DNA from: CAZWVI01 sp964637165
GTDB lineage: Bacteria; Planctomycetota; UBA1135
Assembly: GCA_964637165.1 (NCBI GenBank)
Contig: CAZWVI010000001.1
Coordinates: forward strand, 62,001-126,000
DNA length: 64,000 nt
Direction: 5' to 3'
In this document: one piece after another, positions 24,465-33,773 of the stretch
Numbering within the stretch: position 1 is the first letter of the stretch
Layout of the letters: the number at the start of each line of letters is the position of its first letter
The notes under the pieces: model-generated
Seen by the model: only the letters and a program-made list of their open reading frames with translations
What the model was told of the DNA's origin: nothing
Databases searched by the model: none
Made by a program: the position numbers and the translations under genes

Positions 24465-25958
24465 ATGCGGCTCTTCGAACTCCACACCCTACTTGGCCCC
24501 TCAGTCAGTCTACATCACCAAGCCCAATCAACGTTCGCTGGTGACGGTGGCTTGCCCGAGCTTAGGCGCGCCTGTTTCGACTCGCGGCGTGTCCAATGCG
24601 GCGACCTTTTTTGCGCCCTTGACGGTAGCCGTGTGGCCGGTCGCAATTATTTCAAGCAGGCTATCGCGGCTGGTGCGGCGGCCATCTTGTGCGCGCACAA
24701 AATTGACGATTGCCCACTTCCACAATTGCTATGTGATGAAGCCAGCTTGGCAAAATGCGCAGGTCAAGCCGCGGCATTTTTGGCCGGTCAGCCAAGTGAA
24801 CATTTGGCAAACTATGCGATAACCGGAACCAACGGAAAGAGCACCATAGTTCATCTTCTCGCGCAAGCCGAATCCTTTCTCGGGCGACACTGTGCGCGCG
24901 TTGGCACTTTGGGAATGGAATTTAGGGGCGAAGTTAAAGCTATCCCCAACACTACTCCGGCCGCAGATGTTTTACATGATTGGCTAGGTGAAGTTGTTGG
25001 CCAAGGTGCAAATTGTTTAGCCATCGAAGCTTCCTCACATGGTCTTCACCAGCATCGTTTAGCCGGAATTAACTTCTCTGTTATTGGTTGGACAAATTTA
25101 AGTCACGACCATTTGGACTATCATAAGAATATTGAAAGTTATGCCGCTGCCAAAGCGCTTGCTGTGCAACTGGCAAACCCATCGGCAATTGCTTTGCTAC
25201 CTTTTGCCTCGACTGTTATCGAACAGGCATGCCTTGGTGCACCTTGCCAATTACTAACTTGGGCCTTAAATAATGCTAATGCAGACATCTACGCCCAGTG
25301 CCAATTGCATGCCGATGGGTTAGCTTTAACTTGCCACGGGAAGTTCGGTTCAGCGCAAATTAAAAGTAGTTTGATTGGTGAACACAACGGCGAAAACTTA
25401 TTACTAGCTTGGAGTATGTTATGCGCTCAAGGTGTTGATCCCGAAGCAGCCGCCGAAGCTTTGTCCAACGCCCAAGCCGCACCTGGACGACTGCAATTGA
25501 TTGCCAAGGAATCACCGTGGCATCTTTACGTAGACTATGCTCACACACCTGATGCACTTAAACATGTATTGGGTGCACTGCGAAAAACGCACCCAAGTGC
25601 CCAGCTTGGAGTGGTGTTTGGCGCCGGCGGCGACCGAGACCGTGAGAAGCGCGCGCCGATGGGCGCTGCTGTTGCGACAGCTGATTGGTGCGTCGTAACA
25701 TCCGATAATCCACGTTGCGAAGACCCAAAGCTAATTGTAGAAGAAGTTGCACGTGGTGTTAATTCAGTTGCTGGCGCAGTGCTTCAACTTGAAGTTGACC
25801 GCCGATTGGCAATTAAGTTGGCCGTTGAAAAACTTAATCCCGGCGATGTACTTTTAGTCGCTGGAAAGGGCCACGAAGATTACCAGGAAATTAATGGGCA
25901 GCGGCATTTCTTTGATGATCGAGTTGAAATTGAGGAGGCGGTTAAATGTTTGAATTAA
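24465..25958 (+). CDS. murE: UDP-N-acetylmuramoyl-tripeptide synthetase (meso-DAP-adding)
   Basis: Adds the third amino acid of the peptidoglycan stem in the cytoplasm. 497 residues from the ATG at 24465, which has AAGG ten bases upstream; GTG 24459, overlapping the ftsI stop, is also possible. Motifs: TGTNGKST at 120-127 for ATP, NTTPAAD and SSHGLHQHRL for the central domain, DYAHTPDAL, and DNPR at 414-417. DNPR is the specificity motif of enzymes that use meso-diaminopimelate, so the cell should have DAP-type peptidoglycan. It overlaps murF by 13 bases. Confidence 0.96.
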   Translation: MRLFELHTLLGPSVSLHHQAQSTFAGDGGLPELRRACFDSRRVQCGDLFCALDGSRVAGRNYFKQAIAAGAAAILCAHKIDDCPLPQLLCDEASLAKCAGQAAAFLAGQPSEHLANYAITGTNGKSTIVHLLAQAESFLGRHCARVGTLGMEFRGEVKAIPNTTPAADVLHDWLGEVVGQGANCLAIEASSHGLHQHRLAGINFSVIGWTNLSHDHLDYHKNIESYAAAKALAVQLANPSAIALLPFASTVIEQACLGAPCQLLTWALNNANADIYAQCQLHADGLALTCHGKFGSAQIKSSLIGEHNGENLLLAWSMLCAQGVDPEAAAEALSNAQAAPGRLQLIAKESPWHLYVDYAHTPDALKHVLGALRKTHPSAQLGVVFGAGGDRDREKRAPMGAAVATADWCVVTSDNPRCEDPKLIVEEVARGVNSVAGAVLQLEVDRRLAIKLAVEKLNPGDVLLVAGKGHEDYQEINGQRHFFDDRVEIEEAVKCLN

Positions 25959-27334
25959 GTTCGTCGCAAATCTCCCAAATAATTAGTGGTCGCTGCCACG
26001 GTCCCGACAATTGCGTCACCGGGATAGCCAAGGCGGATAGTCGGCTTGTGGCGAATGGTGATCTATTCGTAGCATTAGCTGGCGCACGCGTTGACGGACA
26101 TGATTACTTATTGCAAGTTGCCAAGGCGGGGGCGGCCGTTGCTATTGTTGAGCGCATGCCAAGTAGCGAGGTTCTTGCAAGTTGTGCATCTATGAGTTTT
26201 GTTGAAGTCGGAAATAGTCTTTTAGCTTTACAACTACTCGCTAAAGATTATGCATTTAAACTCGACACAACTATTGTTGGTATCACTGGCACAGTTGGTA
26301 AAACTTCAGCCAAAGATTGTTTGGCCTTCCTGCTCGGCGGAGCAGTCGCCAATGTTCACGCCGCGCCAGCTTCATACAATTCAGAAATTGGTTTACCACT
26401 TGCTGTTTTGTCGGCACCATCGACTAGTACAACCTTGGTACTTGAATATGGTGTTAATGAGCCAGGCGAAATGGACGTATTGATTGATATCGCCGCTCCT
26501 AACCATTGCTGGTTGACGGCCTTGTCAGAGGCCCATTTGGCCGGAATGGGTGACTTGCTGACGATAGTAAAGGAAAAGAGCAAGTTATGTTGGAGTGCTG
26601 ATAGAAAAGTATGGAGCACCCGCGAGTTGGCCGGCATCGCCGCTTCACGCGGTGAGATGTGGGGCCTAGGAGCTCAACTAATTAGTCACAAAAACGGTGA
26701 TTACAAAATATTGCGCCACACTCCTGGTGACTATCAAATTGAGTTTGATCAAGTCGGGGTAGTCGAGATTCCATTTGTTGCTTGCCATCAGGCCGAAATC
26801 GCTGCTGTTGCTGTCGGTATTGCCTTAGAGTTAGGTGTTGATGCAAATAGCTTGGCAGAACGGATAGCCGATATACCCAGTCCGAGTGGGCGATTAGAAC
26901 TGCAGTCTATTCAGGGCTTAACAGTGCTCAATGATTCATATAACGCTAATCCAAGTTCGATGCTCGCAGCCTTGCAAAGCTTAAGCGAAATGTCGTGCCG
27001 TGGCCAACGGGTTGCAATCCTTGGAACAATGAATGAAATGGGCGCTCGCTCCGCGGAATTGCACCGCCAACTCGGCGCAAAGATGCAAGGCTTCGACTTG
27101 GATTTGCTGATTGGCATCGGCGAAGGTGGCCAACAAATTGTTGCTGCCGCTAAAGCACGTGGCGGATTAAATGTCGAACATTTTCCATCAGCTAAAGAGC
27201 TTGATCTGCCCACACTTGAAAAATTACTCGGTGCCGAAGATTTGATTTTAATAAAAGCATCTCGAAGCGAACAACTTGAACAACTTCTAATAACCATGAC
27301 AAAACTTTCCGGAATTAATGAGTTTGCCACATGA
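25946..27334 (+). CDS. murF: UDP-N-acetylmuramoyl-tripeptide-D-alanyl-D-alanine ligase
   Basis: Adds the D-Ala-D-Ala dipeptide to the UDP-MurNAc tripeptide. 462 residues. The ATP motif is GITGTVGKTSAKDC at about 110-123. Other Mur-ligase marks are SYNSEIGLPL, LEYGVNEPGEM, and the C-terminal NDSYNANPSSM with LGTMNEMG. A good Shine-Dalgarno site (GAGGAGG) precedes the ATG even though it lies inside the murE end. It overlaps mraY by four bases (ATGA). No ddl gene for the dipeptide is present in this cluster. Confidence 0.95.
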   Translation: MFELSSSQISQIISGRCHGPDNCVTGIAKADSRLVANGDLFVALAGARVDGHDYLLQVAKAGAAVAIVERMPSSEVLASCASMSFVEVGNSLLALQLLAKDYAFKLDTTIVGITGTVGKTSAKDCLAFLLGGAVANVHAAPASYNSEIGLPLAVLSAPSTSTTLVLEYGVNEPGEMDVLIDIAAPNHCWLTALSEAHLAGMGDLLTIVKEKSKLCWSADRKVWSTRELAGIAASRGEMWGLGAQLISHKNGDYKILRHTPGDYQIEFDQVGVVEIPFVACHQAEIAAVAVGIALELGVDANSLAERIADIPSPSGRLELQSIQGLTVLNDSYNANPSSMLAALQSLSEMSCRGQRVAILGTMNEMGARSAELHRQLGAKMQGFDLDLLIGIGEGGQQIVAAAKARGGLNVEHFPSAKELDLPTLEKLLGAEDLILIKASRSEQLEQLLITMTKLSGINEFAT

Positions 27335-28464
27335 TTACTTGGCTCATTCCTTGGCTAACTTCAATTTGGCAACCATTTCACGCACTTGAATACATTACTG
27401 TGCGCATCGGCTTGGCTGCAGCTTTCGCATTCATTGCCGCTTTAGCTTTAGGTCGCCCTGTCATCAATGCACTTAAACGCGCTGGCATTAGTGAAAACGC
27501 TGGTTCCAACGATGACCCGACAATTGCCTCGATGCATCTTGCCCGCGGAAAAGGTGATACTCCGACGATGGGCGGAGTATTCTGGGTGACGGCGATTTTA
27601 GTGTCCACATTGTGCTTTGCCGATCCAAGTGAACTACTAGTTCTTTTGGGGTCAATTTTATTGGTCGGCATGGGAACCCTAGGGTTCTTCGACGATTGGG
27701 TGAAGTGGAAACGCGAAGGTAATCGTAATGGACTATCTCGTCGTACCAAAATGTTGGCCACGGTTTTACTGGCTGGCTATGTCGCTGCCATGTTGTGGTT
27801 CATGGGTGAGCGCACCGGTCGCCCTGGCATTGGCCACATTTACTTTCCACTGCTGAAAGATATAGTTGCCAACACCGGTAACGTCGCATGGATTGGTCTA
27901 AGTGTGTTTGTCGTTTTTGAAGCCTTCGTGATTTTGGCGACTAGTCATGCTGCTAACGTTACTGATGGCCTTGACGGTTTAGCCGCAGGTTCGGGATTGA
28001 TTGCCTTCTGTGCTTTAACTATCGCTACCTACGCCGCCGGGCATGCGGAGCTCGCAAATTATCTGCATATCCCATTTGTCCCAGGAGCCGGCGAAGTTGC
28101 GGTAATGGGTGGTGCCATCGTTGGTGCGACCTTGGGGTTCTTGTGGTACAACTCATTTCCAGCCGAAGTATTCATGGGGGATTCCGGTTCGTTGCCGATG
28201 GGGGCGATGGTTGGTTACTTAGCAATCATCTCTAAGCAAGAGTTGGCCCTGCCTTTACTAGCCGGAGTTTATGTTTTTGATGTAAGCACCAGTCTGTTGC
28301 AGATTTTCTGGTTTAAAAGAACCGGTAAACGCATATTTTTATGCGCGCCTATTCATCATCACTTTGAGAAAAAAGGCATGGCCGAAACAAAGATTGTGGC
28401 GCGCTTCTGGATTGGTGGTGCGGTGTCGGCCGCGCTTGGATTGTTGTTGATTAAGTTGCGGTGA
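27331..28464 (+). CDS. mraY: Phospho-N-acetylmuramoyl-pentapeptide-transferase
   Basis: Makes lipid I by moving phospho-MurNAc-pentapeptide onto undecaprenyl phosphate at the inner membrane. 377 residues with about ten membrane helices. Catalytic motifs: FDDWVKWKR (Asp pair) near residues 114-122, NVTDGLDGLAAG near 210-221, FMGDSGSLPMGA near 280-291, and the HHH motif in PIHHHFEKKG near 345-354. All key Asp and His residues are present. ATGA overlap with murF and GTGA overlap with ftsW. Confidence 0.97.
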   Translation: MITWLIPWLTSIWQPFHALEYITVRIGLAAAFAFIAALALGRPVINALKRAGISENAGSNDDPTIASMHLARGKGDTPTMGGVFWVTAILVSTLCFADPSELLVLLGSILLVGMGTLGFFDDWVKWKREGNRNGLSRRTKMLATVLLAGYVAAMLWFMGERTGRPGIGHIYFPLLKDIVANTGNVAWIGLSVFVVFEAFVILATSHAANVTDGLDGLAAGSGLIAFCALTIATYAAGHAELANYLHIPFVPGAGEVAVMGGAIVGATLGFLWYNSFPAEVFMGDSGSLPMGAMVGYLAIISKQELALPLLAGVYVFDVSTSLLQIFWFKRTGKRIFLCAPIHHHFEKKGMAETKIVARFWIGGAVSAALGLLLIKLR

Positions 28465-29612
28465 GCACCAGTAAACCCATTCTTGCCGCGGCCCCAGAGG
28501 CTTTGCGTACCCACCTGCTAGCGATGCTGGCATGTGTCGGTGTGCTGGCCTTCATGGGCTTGGCGGCGGGGGTGTCGGCGGCTCCACCTGGCGAAGCTTG
28601 GAGCAAAATGGGAATGCATTGCATACATCTTGCGCTAGGCCTAGGGAGTTTTTTGTTGTGCTTCTCAACGCCTCTCGAAAGCTTTAGACGCATTGCCCCA
28701 GTAATGGTGGTGGTGGTGTTTTTAGTTTTGTTGGCGATGAAGTTGATCCCAGGTTTTGGACATGAAAGTCATGCGGCAACACGTTGGGTGGCCATCGGCC
28801 CGATTCTCCTCCAGCCATCAGTATTTCTCCAATTTTTATGGCCGGCGGTGATTGCATCATGGGCGGCACGTGACCCATTACGTTTAACTCAAGCGCGCCA
28901 GGTGTGGCGCATTATCATTTGCCTAGGGGTTATTTCAATTCCAATTTTGCTCCAACCTGATTTGGGTTCGGTGGTGATTTTGTGTGGTGCAACTGGTCTC
29001 ATATTGCTGTTCGCTGGAACGCCTTTAGTTGTATTGAAACCATTAGTAATGTTTATCTTGGCTGCTTTGGTGGCGATGTTGTTCTTGTTCGACCATGTCG
29101 ATTCGCGCATTAGTGATTTTATTTCCGGTGAACCAGGCTTCCAATTACAACGCGCTCAAGAGGCCTTTGCCGCCGGTGGTCTAACTGGCGTCGGCCCAGG
29201 GCAAGGCATTCTAAAAAATGGCTTCCTCCCTGAAGGCGACACCGATTTTATTTTGGCGCTTCTCGCCGAAGAGTGGGGTCTGTTTGGCACCATGTTGGTG
29301 TGGTCACTATTTGTCGCCTTCACTCTCCTAGGTATGCGAGTCGCGCGCCGCGCCAAGGGCCGTTACGGTTCAATTCTTATGGCATCTGCGGTATTGATGA
29401 TTTCCATGCAGGCCGCCTTAAATATGGCGGTAGTTACTGGCATTGTGCCACCCAAAGGATTACCCTTGCCCTTCGTGAGTCGCGGCGGCTCGTCAATCCT
29501 CTCACTGTCAGCTCTTTTGGGCTTGGCAGTACGCGCAGTTTTAGAAAAGCGTCGTTCCAAAGTACCCGTTTCAGAATTAATCCAATGGACAGAATCCAAC
29601 GCTCCGGGCTAG
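28461..29612 (+). CDS. ftsW: SEDS-family peptidoglycan glycosyltransferase FtsW (RodA-like)
   Basis: A polymerase of glycan strands from lipid II, partner of FtsI. 383 residues starting at GTG, with about ten membrane helices. Family marks: LLQPDLGSVVI near residues 165-175 (with the catalytic Asp), GPGQGILKNGFLPEGDTDFI at about 244-263, and PFVSRGGSSIL near the end. FtsW and RodA cannot be separated safely from sequence alone; the position between mraY and murG argues for FtsW. The 3' end overlaps the LysM gene by 28 bases, longer than the usual four-base overlaps in this operon. Confidence 0.92.
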   Translation: MSTSKPILAAAPEALRTHLLAMLACVGVLAFMGLAAGVSAAPPGEAWSKMGMHCIHLALGLGSFLLCFSTPLESFRRIAPVMVVVVFLVLLAMKLIPGFGHESHAATRWVAIGPILLQPSVFLQFLWPAVIASWAARDPLRLTQARQVWRIIICLGVISIPILLQPDLGSVVILCGATGLILLFAGTPLVVLKPLVMFILAALVAMLFLFDHVDSRISDFISGEPGFQLQRAQEAFAAGGLTGVGPGQGILKNGFLPEGDTDFILALLAEEWGLFGTMLVWSLFVAFTLLGMRVARRAKGRYGSILMASAVLMISMQAALNMAVVTGIVPPKGLPLPFVSRGGSSILSLSALLGLAVRAVLEKRRSKVPVSELIQWTESNAPG

Positions 29613-30424
29613 TCGCCCTCTTACTTCTCCTTGCAGTCGGTGCCGCAGGTATTTTTATCGGCCCACGCAAAGTCTCCAATACCTCAACCAAACAAGATGA
29701 AGTTCAGTTGAACCCTGGCGAACTTCCGATGGTCGAACCGGTGCCACCGGCTAAACGCCAATTGGCATTTTCTGCCGAGCGTTTCTCGGCCGATCCGGTT
29801 GAGCATCCCTTAAAAGGTGGTGGTGGTCGCAGCATTAATAATTCAGCATCGTGGACTCCTGAGGCTGCTCGGTCAGTGGCCGCCGAATTGACTCCGCCGG
29901 AATTACGTGCGGCCTCGGCTTCGGCTGAAACTAGTTCAGTTGCTACGGCATCTAGCGCCATCAGTATTGACTTCAGTGATGCAGAAACAGGAGTTCCAAA
30001 TCAAGTTGATAAATTAAGTGAGGCGATGGTTGTTCGCACCATTCGTATTCGTGAAGGTGAAACTTTATCGATGATTGCGCAGCGTGAACTTGGCTCAACT
30101 AAGCACCTTAACTTGTTGGCCAATTTTAATAATATTAAAAACGTTAATGCTGTTCGACTTGGACAGGAGTTAAGAATTCCTGATTTAACTAAGTATGGAG
30201 TAGCCGCGGAGAAAGCCGGAAAATCAGATGAGCCGCCACAAGTTACTGAATCGCCGAACCAATGGCGAAGTTACACCGTTGTCGCTGGCGATATCGGTGG
30301 CCGCATTTCACAAAAAATGTACGGCACCAGTAAGTTGTGGAAAAAAATAATGCAGGCCAATGACATTTCTGATGCTCGTTCACTGCGTCCCGGTCAAGTG
30401 CTAAGGATTCCACCGGTTGAGTAA
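29585..30424 (+). CDS. Membrane-anchored protein with two LysM domains
   Basis: 279 residues from the ATG at 29585; the frame is open further upstream, but that part is the shadow of ftsW. A membrane anchor at about residues 7-24 (SGLVALLLLLAVGAAGIF) precedes a low-complexity Ala/Ser/Pro linker. LysM 1 is at about 150-198 (RIREGETLSMIAQRELG) and LysM 2 at about 228-278 (YTVVAGDIGGRISQKMYG...LRPGQVLRIP). LysM binds GlcNAc-rich peptidoglycan. Its place between ftsW and murG, where no LysM gene is standard, suggests a dedicated role with the SEDS/PBP synthase. murG starts directly after its stop. Confidence 0.88.
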   Translation: MDRIQRSGLVALLLLLAVGAAGIFIGPRKVSNTSTKQDEVQLNPGELPMVEPVPPAKRQLAFSAERFSADPVEHPLKGGGGRSINNSASWTPEAARSVAAELTPPELRAASASAETSSVATASSAISIDFSDAETGVPNQVDKLSEAMVVRTIRIREGETLSMIAQRELGSTKHLNLLANFNNIKNVNAVRLGQELRIPDLTKYGVAAEKAGKSDEPPQVTESPNQWRSYTVVAGDIGGRISQKMYGTSKLWKKIMQANDISDARSLRPGQVLRIPPVE

Positions 30425-31486
30425 GTGAATAATTACCTGCAAGAAAGTAAACGCTTTCTCTTTGTTGGCGGCGGCACTGGTGGTCATTTAACCCCGGCGC
30501 TTGGTTTGGCAGAGGCTTTGCGCGCGCGTGGACATCAGACGATGTTTTTAACCAGTGGCCGCGATGTTGAACAAGCCTATTTGAGCGAGGTCGGAAGTTG
30601 TCATTCTTTGGGCGTTGACGAGTCTTCTTTACCTAAGCCGCTTGCCTTGGGAGTAGCAATGTTTAGCGCCCGCAAAAAGGCCAAAGACTTTGTGCCTGAC
30701 GTTGTCGTTAGCCTCGGCGGTATGTGTGGTTGTGCTGCGCTTTCAGCGAAACGTAATAAACCCTTGGTGTTACTTGAAGGTAATCGCGTAGTTGGTAAGG
30801 CGGTTAAATTCATGCAGTCTTTTGCTGAAACGACTTTTACGATGTTTCAGGAAACTGCCAAAGAATTGAAATCGGCAAATTGTGTAGGGCCGATTGGACG
30901 TAATTCATTAAAGCCGCAGTCGAGTGTTTCGGCGCGGGCAAAGTTTGGCCTGCCAGAGGATGCAGTGGTGTTACTCGCTTCTGGTGGTTCGCAGGGAGCA
31001 GCGCAAATTAATGATTTCTTGGCCGAATATGCCGGCCAACTAGCAGAATCCGGAGTGGCGCTATTAGCCTTATGCGGAGCGGGTAAAGCAACTAATCTGC
31101 GGCAAGCTGCGCGTGAAGCTGGCTTGTTGGCTGTAGTCTTGGAACATTGCGACGACATGGGAGCTGCTTATTCGGCTGCCGACTTCACACTATGTCGGGG
31201 CGGGGCTTCGACCGTGGCCGAACTCTGGCTCCATAAAATGCCAGCAATGATTGTGCCCTACCCTTGGCATTCCGACCGTCAGCAAGAACATAATGCAAAG
31301 GCCTTAGGTGCCGGTGCTTTGGTAGTCGAGCAACTAAATAGCCAAACTTGGCGTCAGCTTCATTCCTTGTTAAGTGTCTCTGAAGGACGGCAAGAAATGC
31401 GCGACTGCTTGCAAAGCCAAGCGCCGGTTGATGGTTTAGAACAAGCGGTAAAGATGTTGGAACAATTAGCCGTAGGGCACAAGTAG
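30425..31486 (+). CDS. murG: UDP-GlcNAc:lipid I N-acetylglucosamine transferase
   Basis: Converts lipid I to lipid II on the inner face of the membrane. 353 residues, GTG start immediately after the LysM stop. Motifs: GGGTGGHLTPALGLAEAL at about 15-32 (diphosphate/lipid side), ASGGSQGAAQIN near 187-198, and the UDP-GlcNAc site CRGGASTVAELWL near 257-269. Length and GT28 fold are normal. Confidence 0.95.
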   Translation: MNNYLQESKRFLFVGGGTGGHLTPALGLAEALRARGHQTMFLTSGRDVEQAYLSEVGSCHSLGVDESSLPKPLALGVAMFSARKKAKDFVPDVVVSLGGMCGCAALSAKRNKPLVLLEGNRVVGKAVKFMQSFAETTFTMFQETAKELKSANCVGPIGRNSLKPQSSVSARAKFGLPEDAVVLLASGGSQGAAQINDFLAEYAGQLAESGVALLALCGAGKATNLRQAAREAGLLAVVLEHCDDMGAAYSAADFTLCRGGASTVAELWLHKMPAMIVPYPWHSDRQQEHNAKALGAGALVVEQLNSQTWRQLHSLLSVSEGRQEMRDCLQSQAPVDGLEQAVKMLEQLAVGHK

Positions 31487-31496
31487 GATATTAATT

Positions 31497-32876
31497 ATGT
31501 CCAATCCCTCCGCGGACACTAATCTTGAATTAGCTCAGCTTGCTGTTGAACGGAAAACTGTTTCAGCGGCGCAAACTGCCCACTTTAAGCGCTTGGACGC
31601 ATTAAGTTGCGATGGTCCGAAGACCGCTTTTTTTGCTGGTGCCGGCGGTTGCGGCATGCGCGGCTTGGCAACATTCATGCTTGAATGTGGTTGGAAAGTT
31701 TGGGGTGCCGATAGCAATGGTTTTGCTGACAACGACCCATTGATAGCGGCCGGATTAATTCCGGTCGCCGGCGGCCAAAGCCCACCGCCGGTAAGTTTGG
31801 TCGCGCGTTCAGTTGCCGTGCCAGTCACTGACCGCCAATTTTCTGAAGCCCGTAAAAGTGCTGGGCAACAATTTGTTTACTCAGAGTTGTTAGGAGAAAT
31901 CACTCGACTACGGCCGTGTTTGGCGGTTGCTGGTTCGCACGGAAAAACCACAATTACCGCTTGGATTGCCTTTGGAATGCGCTTGGCAAATCGTCAGCCG
32001 GGCTTCTTAGTCGGGGGCAATGTTCCGCAGTTGGGTTGTTCAGCTGATTGGGGTTCTCACGACGAACCACTTGTTGGTGAGTCATGTGAGTACGATCGAA
32101 CTTTCCACCAACTTAGCCCACGCTGGGTCGCATTATGTAATGTCGACGCTGAACACCCCGATACCTATCCAGGCGGTTATCCCGAAGTTGAAGCGGCCTT
32201 TCGTGAATTTTTGGGTAAGTTGCCGGTTGGTGGTGCTGTCTTTGCTGGTCCTGAAGCACCTGATTTAAGTGCCGCGACTAAGGCTGATTGGCGAAAGCTG
32301 CCGGCCCTTGACAGCAAGGTCAAAGTCGGTTTGGCCGGCAAGCATAATCGACTTAATGCGGCAGTAGTCGCTGGAGTGTTGCGCTCCTTCGATGTCCCCG
32401 AAGAGATTGTCTTGCGTGCCCTTGTCGAGTATCGCGGCGCCACTCGCCGTATGGAACAAGTCGGAGAATTTAAGCAAGCGCAAGTTATTAGTGATTACGC
32501 TCATCATCCAACCGAAGTCGCCGCTACTTTGCAAGCCGCCCAAGAACGTTGGCCGCAGCGTCGTTTAGTGGTTGTTTTTCAGCCGCACCAAGCACGCCGT
32601 TTCGAGCGTTTCCGGGCCGAATTTGTTGAGGCTTTAAGCTTGGCTGATGCATTGGTGTTGCTGCCAATTTATCGCGCTCGTGATCCTGAGGATTTGCAGC
32701 CAGTAACTTCGGAATTGTTAAAGCCACTTAGAGTTCAACGTGAGCGGCCAATCGTTGCTGTTGAAGGCATGGAGCAGGCGCGCTGTTACTTAGATAATGA
32801 AATCAAGAAAAATGATTTACTGTTGTGTCTTGGTGCTGGCGACATTGATAAATTTGCGCGGAGTTTAAGCCGATGA
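31497..32876 (+). CDS. murC: UDP-N-acetylmuramate-L-alanine ligase
   Basis: Adds L-Ala to UDP-MurNAc. 459 residues. An N-terminal extension of about 40 residues precedes the UDP-binding loop GAGGCGMRGLATFM (the family usually reads GIGG.GM.G.A). The ATP motif is AGSHGKTTITAW near 140-151. Further motifs are NVDAEHPDTYP and the C-terminal DYAHHPTEVAATLQAA with FQPHQARRFERF. A Shine-Dalgarno-like AGGATA lies before the ATG. It overlaps murB by four bases. In most bacteria ftsQ-ftsA-ftsZ would follow close by; here none does. Confidence 0.95.
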   Translation: MSNPSADTNLELAQLAVERKTVSAAQTAHFKRLDALSCDGPKTAFFAGAGGCGMRGLATFMLECGWKVWGADSNGFADNDPLIAAGLIPVAGGQSPPPVSLVARSVAVPVTDRQFSEARKSAGQQFVYSELLGEITRLRPCLAVAGSHGKTTITAWIAFGMRLANRQPGFLVGGNVPQLGCSADWGSHDEPLVGESCEYDRTFHQLSPRWVALCNVDAEHPDTYPGGYPEVEAAFREFLGKLPVGGAVFAGPEAPDLSAATKADWRKLPALDSKVKVGLAGKHNRLNAAVVAGVLRSFDVPEEIVLRALVEYRGATRRMEQVGEFKQAQVISDYAHHPTEVAATLQAAQERWPQRRLVVVFQPHQARRFERFRAEFVEALSLADALVLLPIYRARDPEDLQPVTSELLKPLRVQRERPIVAVEGMEQARCYLDNEIKKNDLLLCLGAGDIDKFARSLSR

Positions 32877-33754
32877 TTGACCAGCAACAAATTGATAATT
32901 ACGCTGAAATCAGCGCCATGCGTCGCGATGTAGCGCTGCGCGATTTCTCATCGATGCGCATTGGTGGTGTCGCTAAGTATTTTTTTGAACCAGCCAAACC
33001 CGAACACTTTGGCGCACTGCTCGGAGCGCTGTCTGCTGACGGTGTCGAGTTTTTCATTCTCGGTGGTGGGGCCAATGTCTGTTTACCGGATGCCGGCCTC
33101 GAAGTAGTTGTCCACACTGGCGCAATGCGCCGAATGTTTCGTGAAGACGACTGCATCCGTGTCTGGCCAGGAGTAACCATTCAGCAATTGGTGCGCGCCA
33201 CTTCTGAGTTAGGCTTGTCGGGAGTTGAAAAACTAGTCGGGGTTCCAGGCAATATGGGCGGCGCATTGGCGATGAACGCCGGGTCATCCGACTGGGGAAT
33301 TTGGCAACAAGTTAGTGAAGTTACCTTGTGGACTCCCGATGGTTTAGTTGCCAAAACAGCTGAAGAAATGCAGCCAGGTTACCGTAAAGGCAATTTGGGC
33401 GATGCCGTAGTGTTAGAGGCTTTGCTGAAATTTTCGCCAAAGCCGGCCTCGGCGATCAAGGCTGAACAAGAAGCATTTCTGCGTAATAAAAATAAAACTC
33501 AACCAGTTACCTTAACCAGTGCGGGCTGTGCTTTCAAAAATCCTTGCGGCCAAAGTGCTGGCCGACTGATTGATGAAGCGGGGTTAAAGGGCCACAAAAT
33601 CGGTGGCATTGAGGTATCCTCTCGGCATGCGAACTTCCTGGTTAATGACGGCACCGCTACTGCTGCTGATGTGCTTGCTATGTTGTTGCACATCGAGGCC
33701 ACCGTCGCCAAGGCCAGTGGCATCCAACTCGAACGCGAGTTGGTGGTTGTCTGA
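32873..33754 (+). CDS. murB: UDP-N-acetylenolpyruvoylglucosamine reductase
   Basis: An FAD enzyme that forms UDP-MurNAc. 293 residues, short type II form. FAD motifs: MRIGGVAKYFFEP near 26-38, LGGGANVCLPDAGL near 63-76, and GVPGNMGGALAMNAG near 123-137. The catalytic region reads TSAGCAFKNP near 217-226, with Cys where the E. coli enzyme has the proton-donor Ser; Cys is known at this place in some relatives. The C-terminal Glu lies in IQLERELVVV. It is the last mur gene of the operon. Confidence 0.95.
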   Translation: MIDQQQIDNYAEISAMRRDVALRDFSSMRIGGVAKYFFEPAKPEHFGALLGALSADGVEFFILGGGANVCLPDAGLEVVVHTGAMRRMFREDDCIRVWPGVTIQQLVRATSELGLSGVEKLVGVPGNMGGALAMNAGSSDWGIWQQVSEVTLWTPDGLVAKTAEEMQPGYRKGNLGDAVVLEALLKFSPKPASAIKAEQEAFLRNKNKTQPVTLTSAGCAFKNPCGQSAGRLIDEAGLKGHKIGGIEVSSRHANFLVNDGTATAADVLAMLLHIEATVAKASGIQLERELVVV

Positions 33755-33773
33755 GCTTGGAAATAAAAATTCT

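Noticed and set aside
29273..29584. Upstream extension of the LysM gene
   Set aside because: This stretch is the ftsW 3' region in another frame; the membrane anchor begins at the ATG at 29585.
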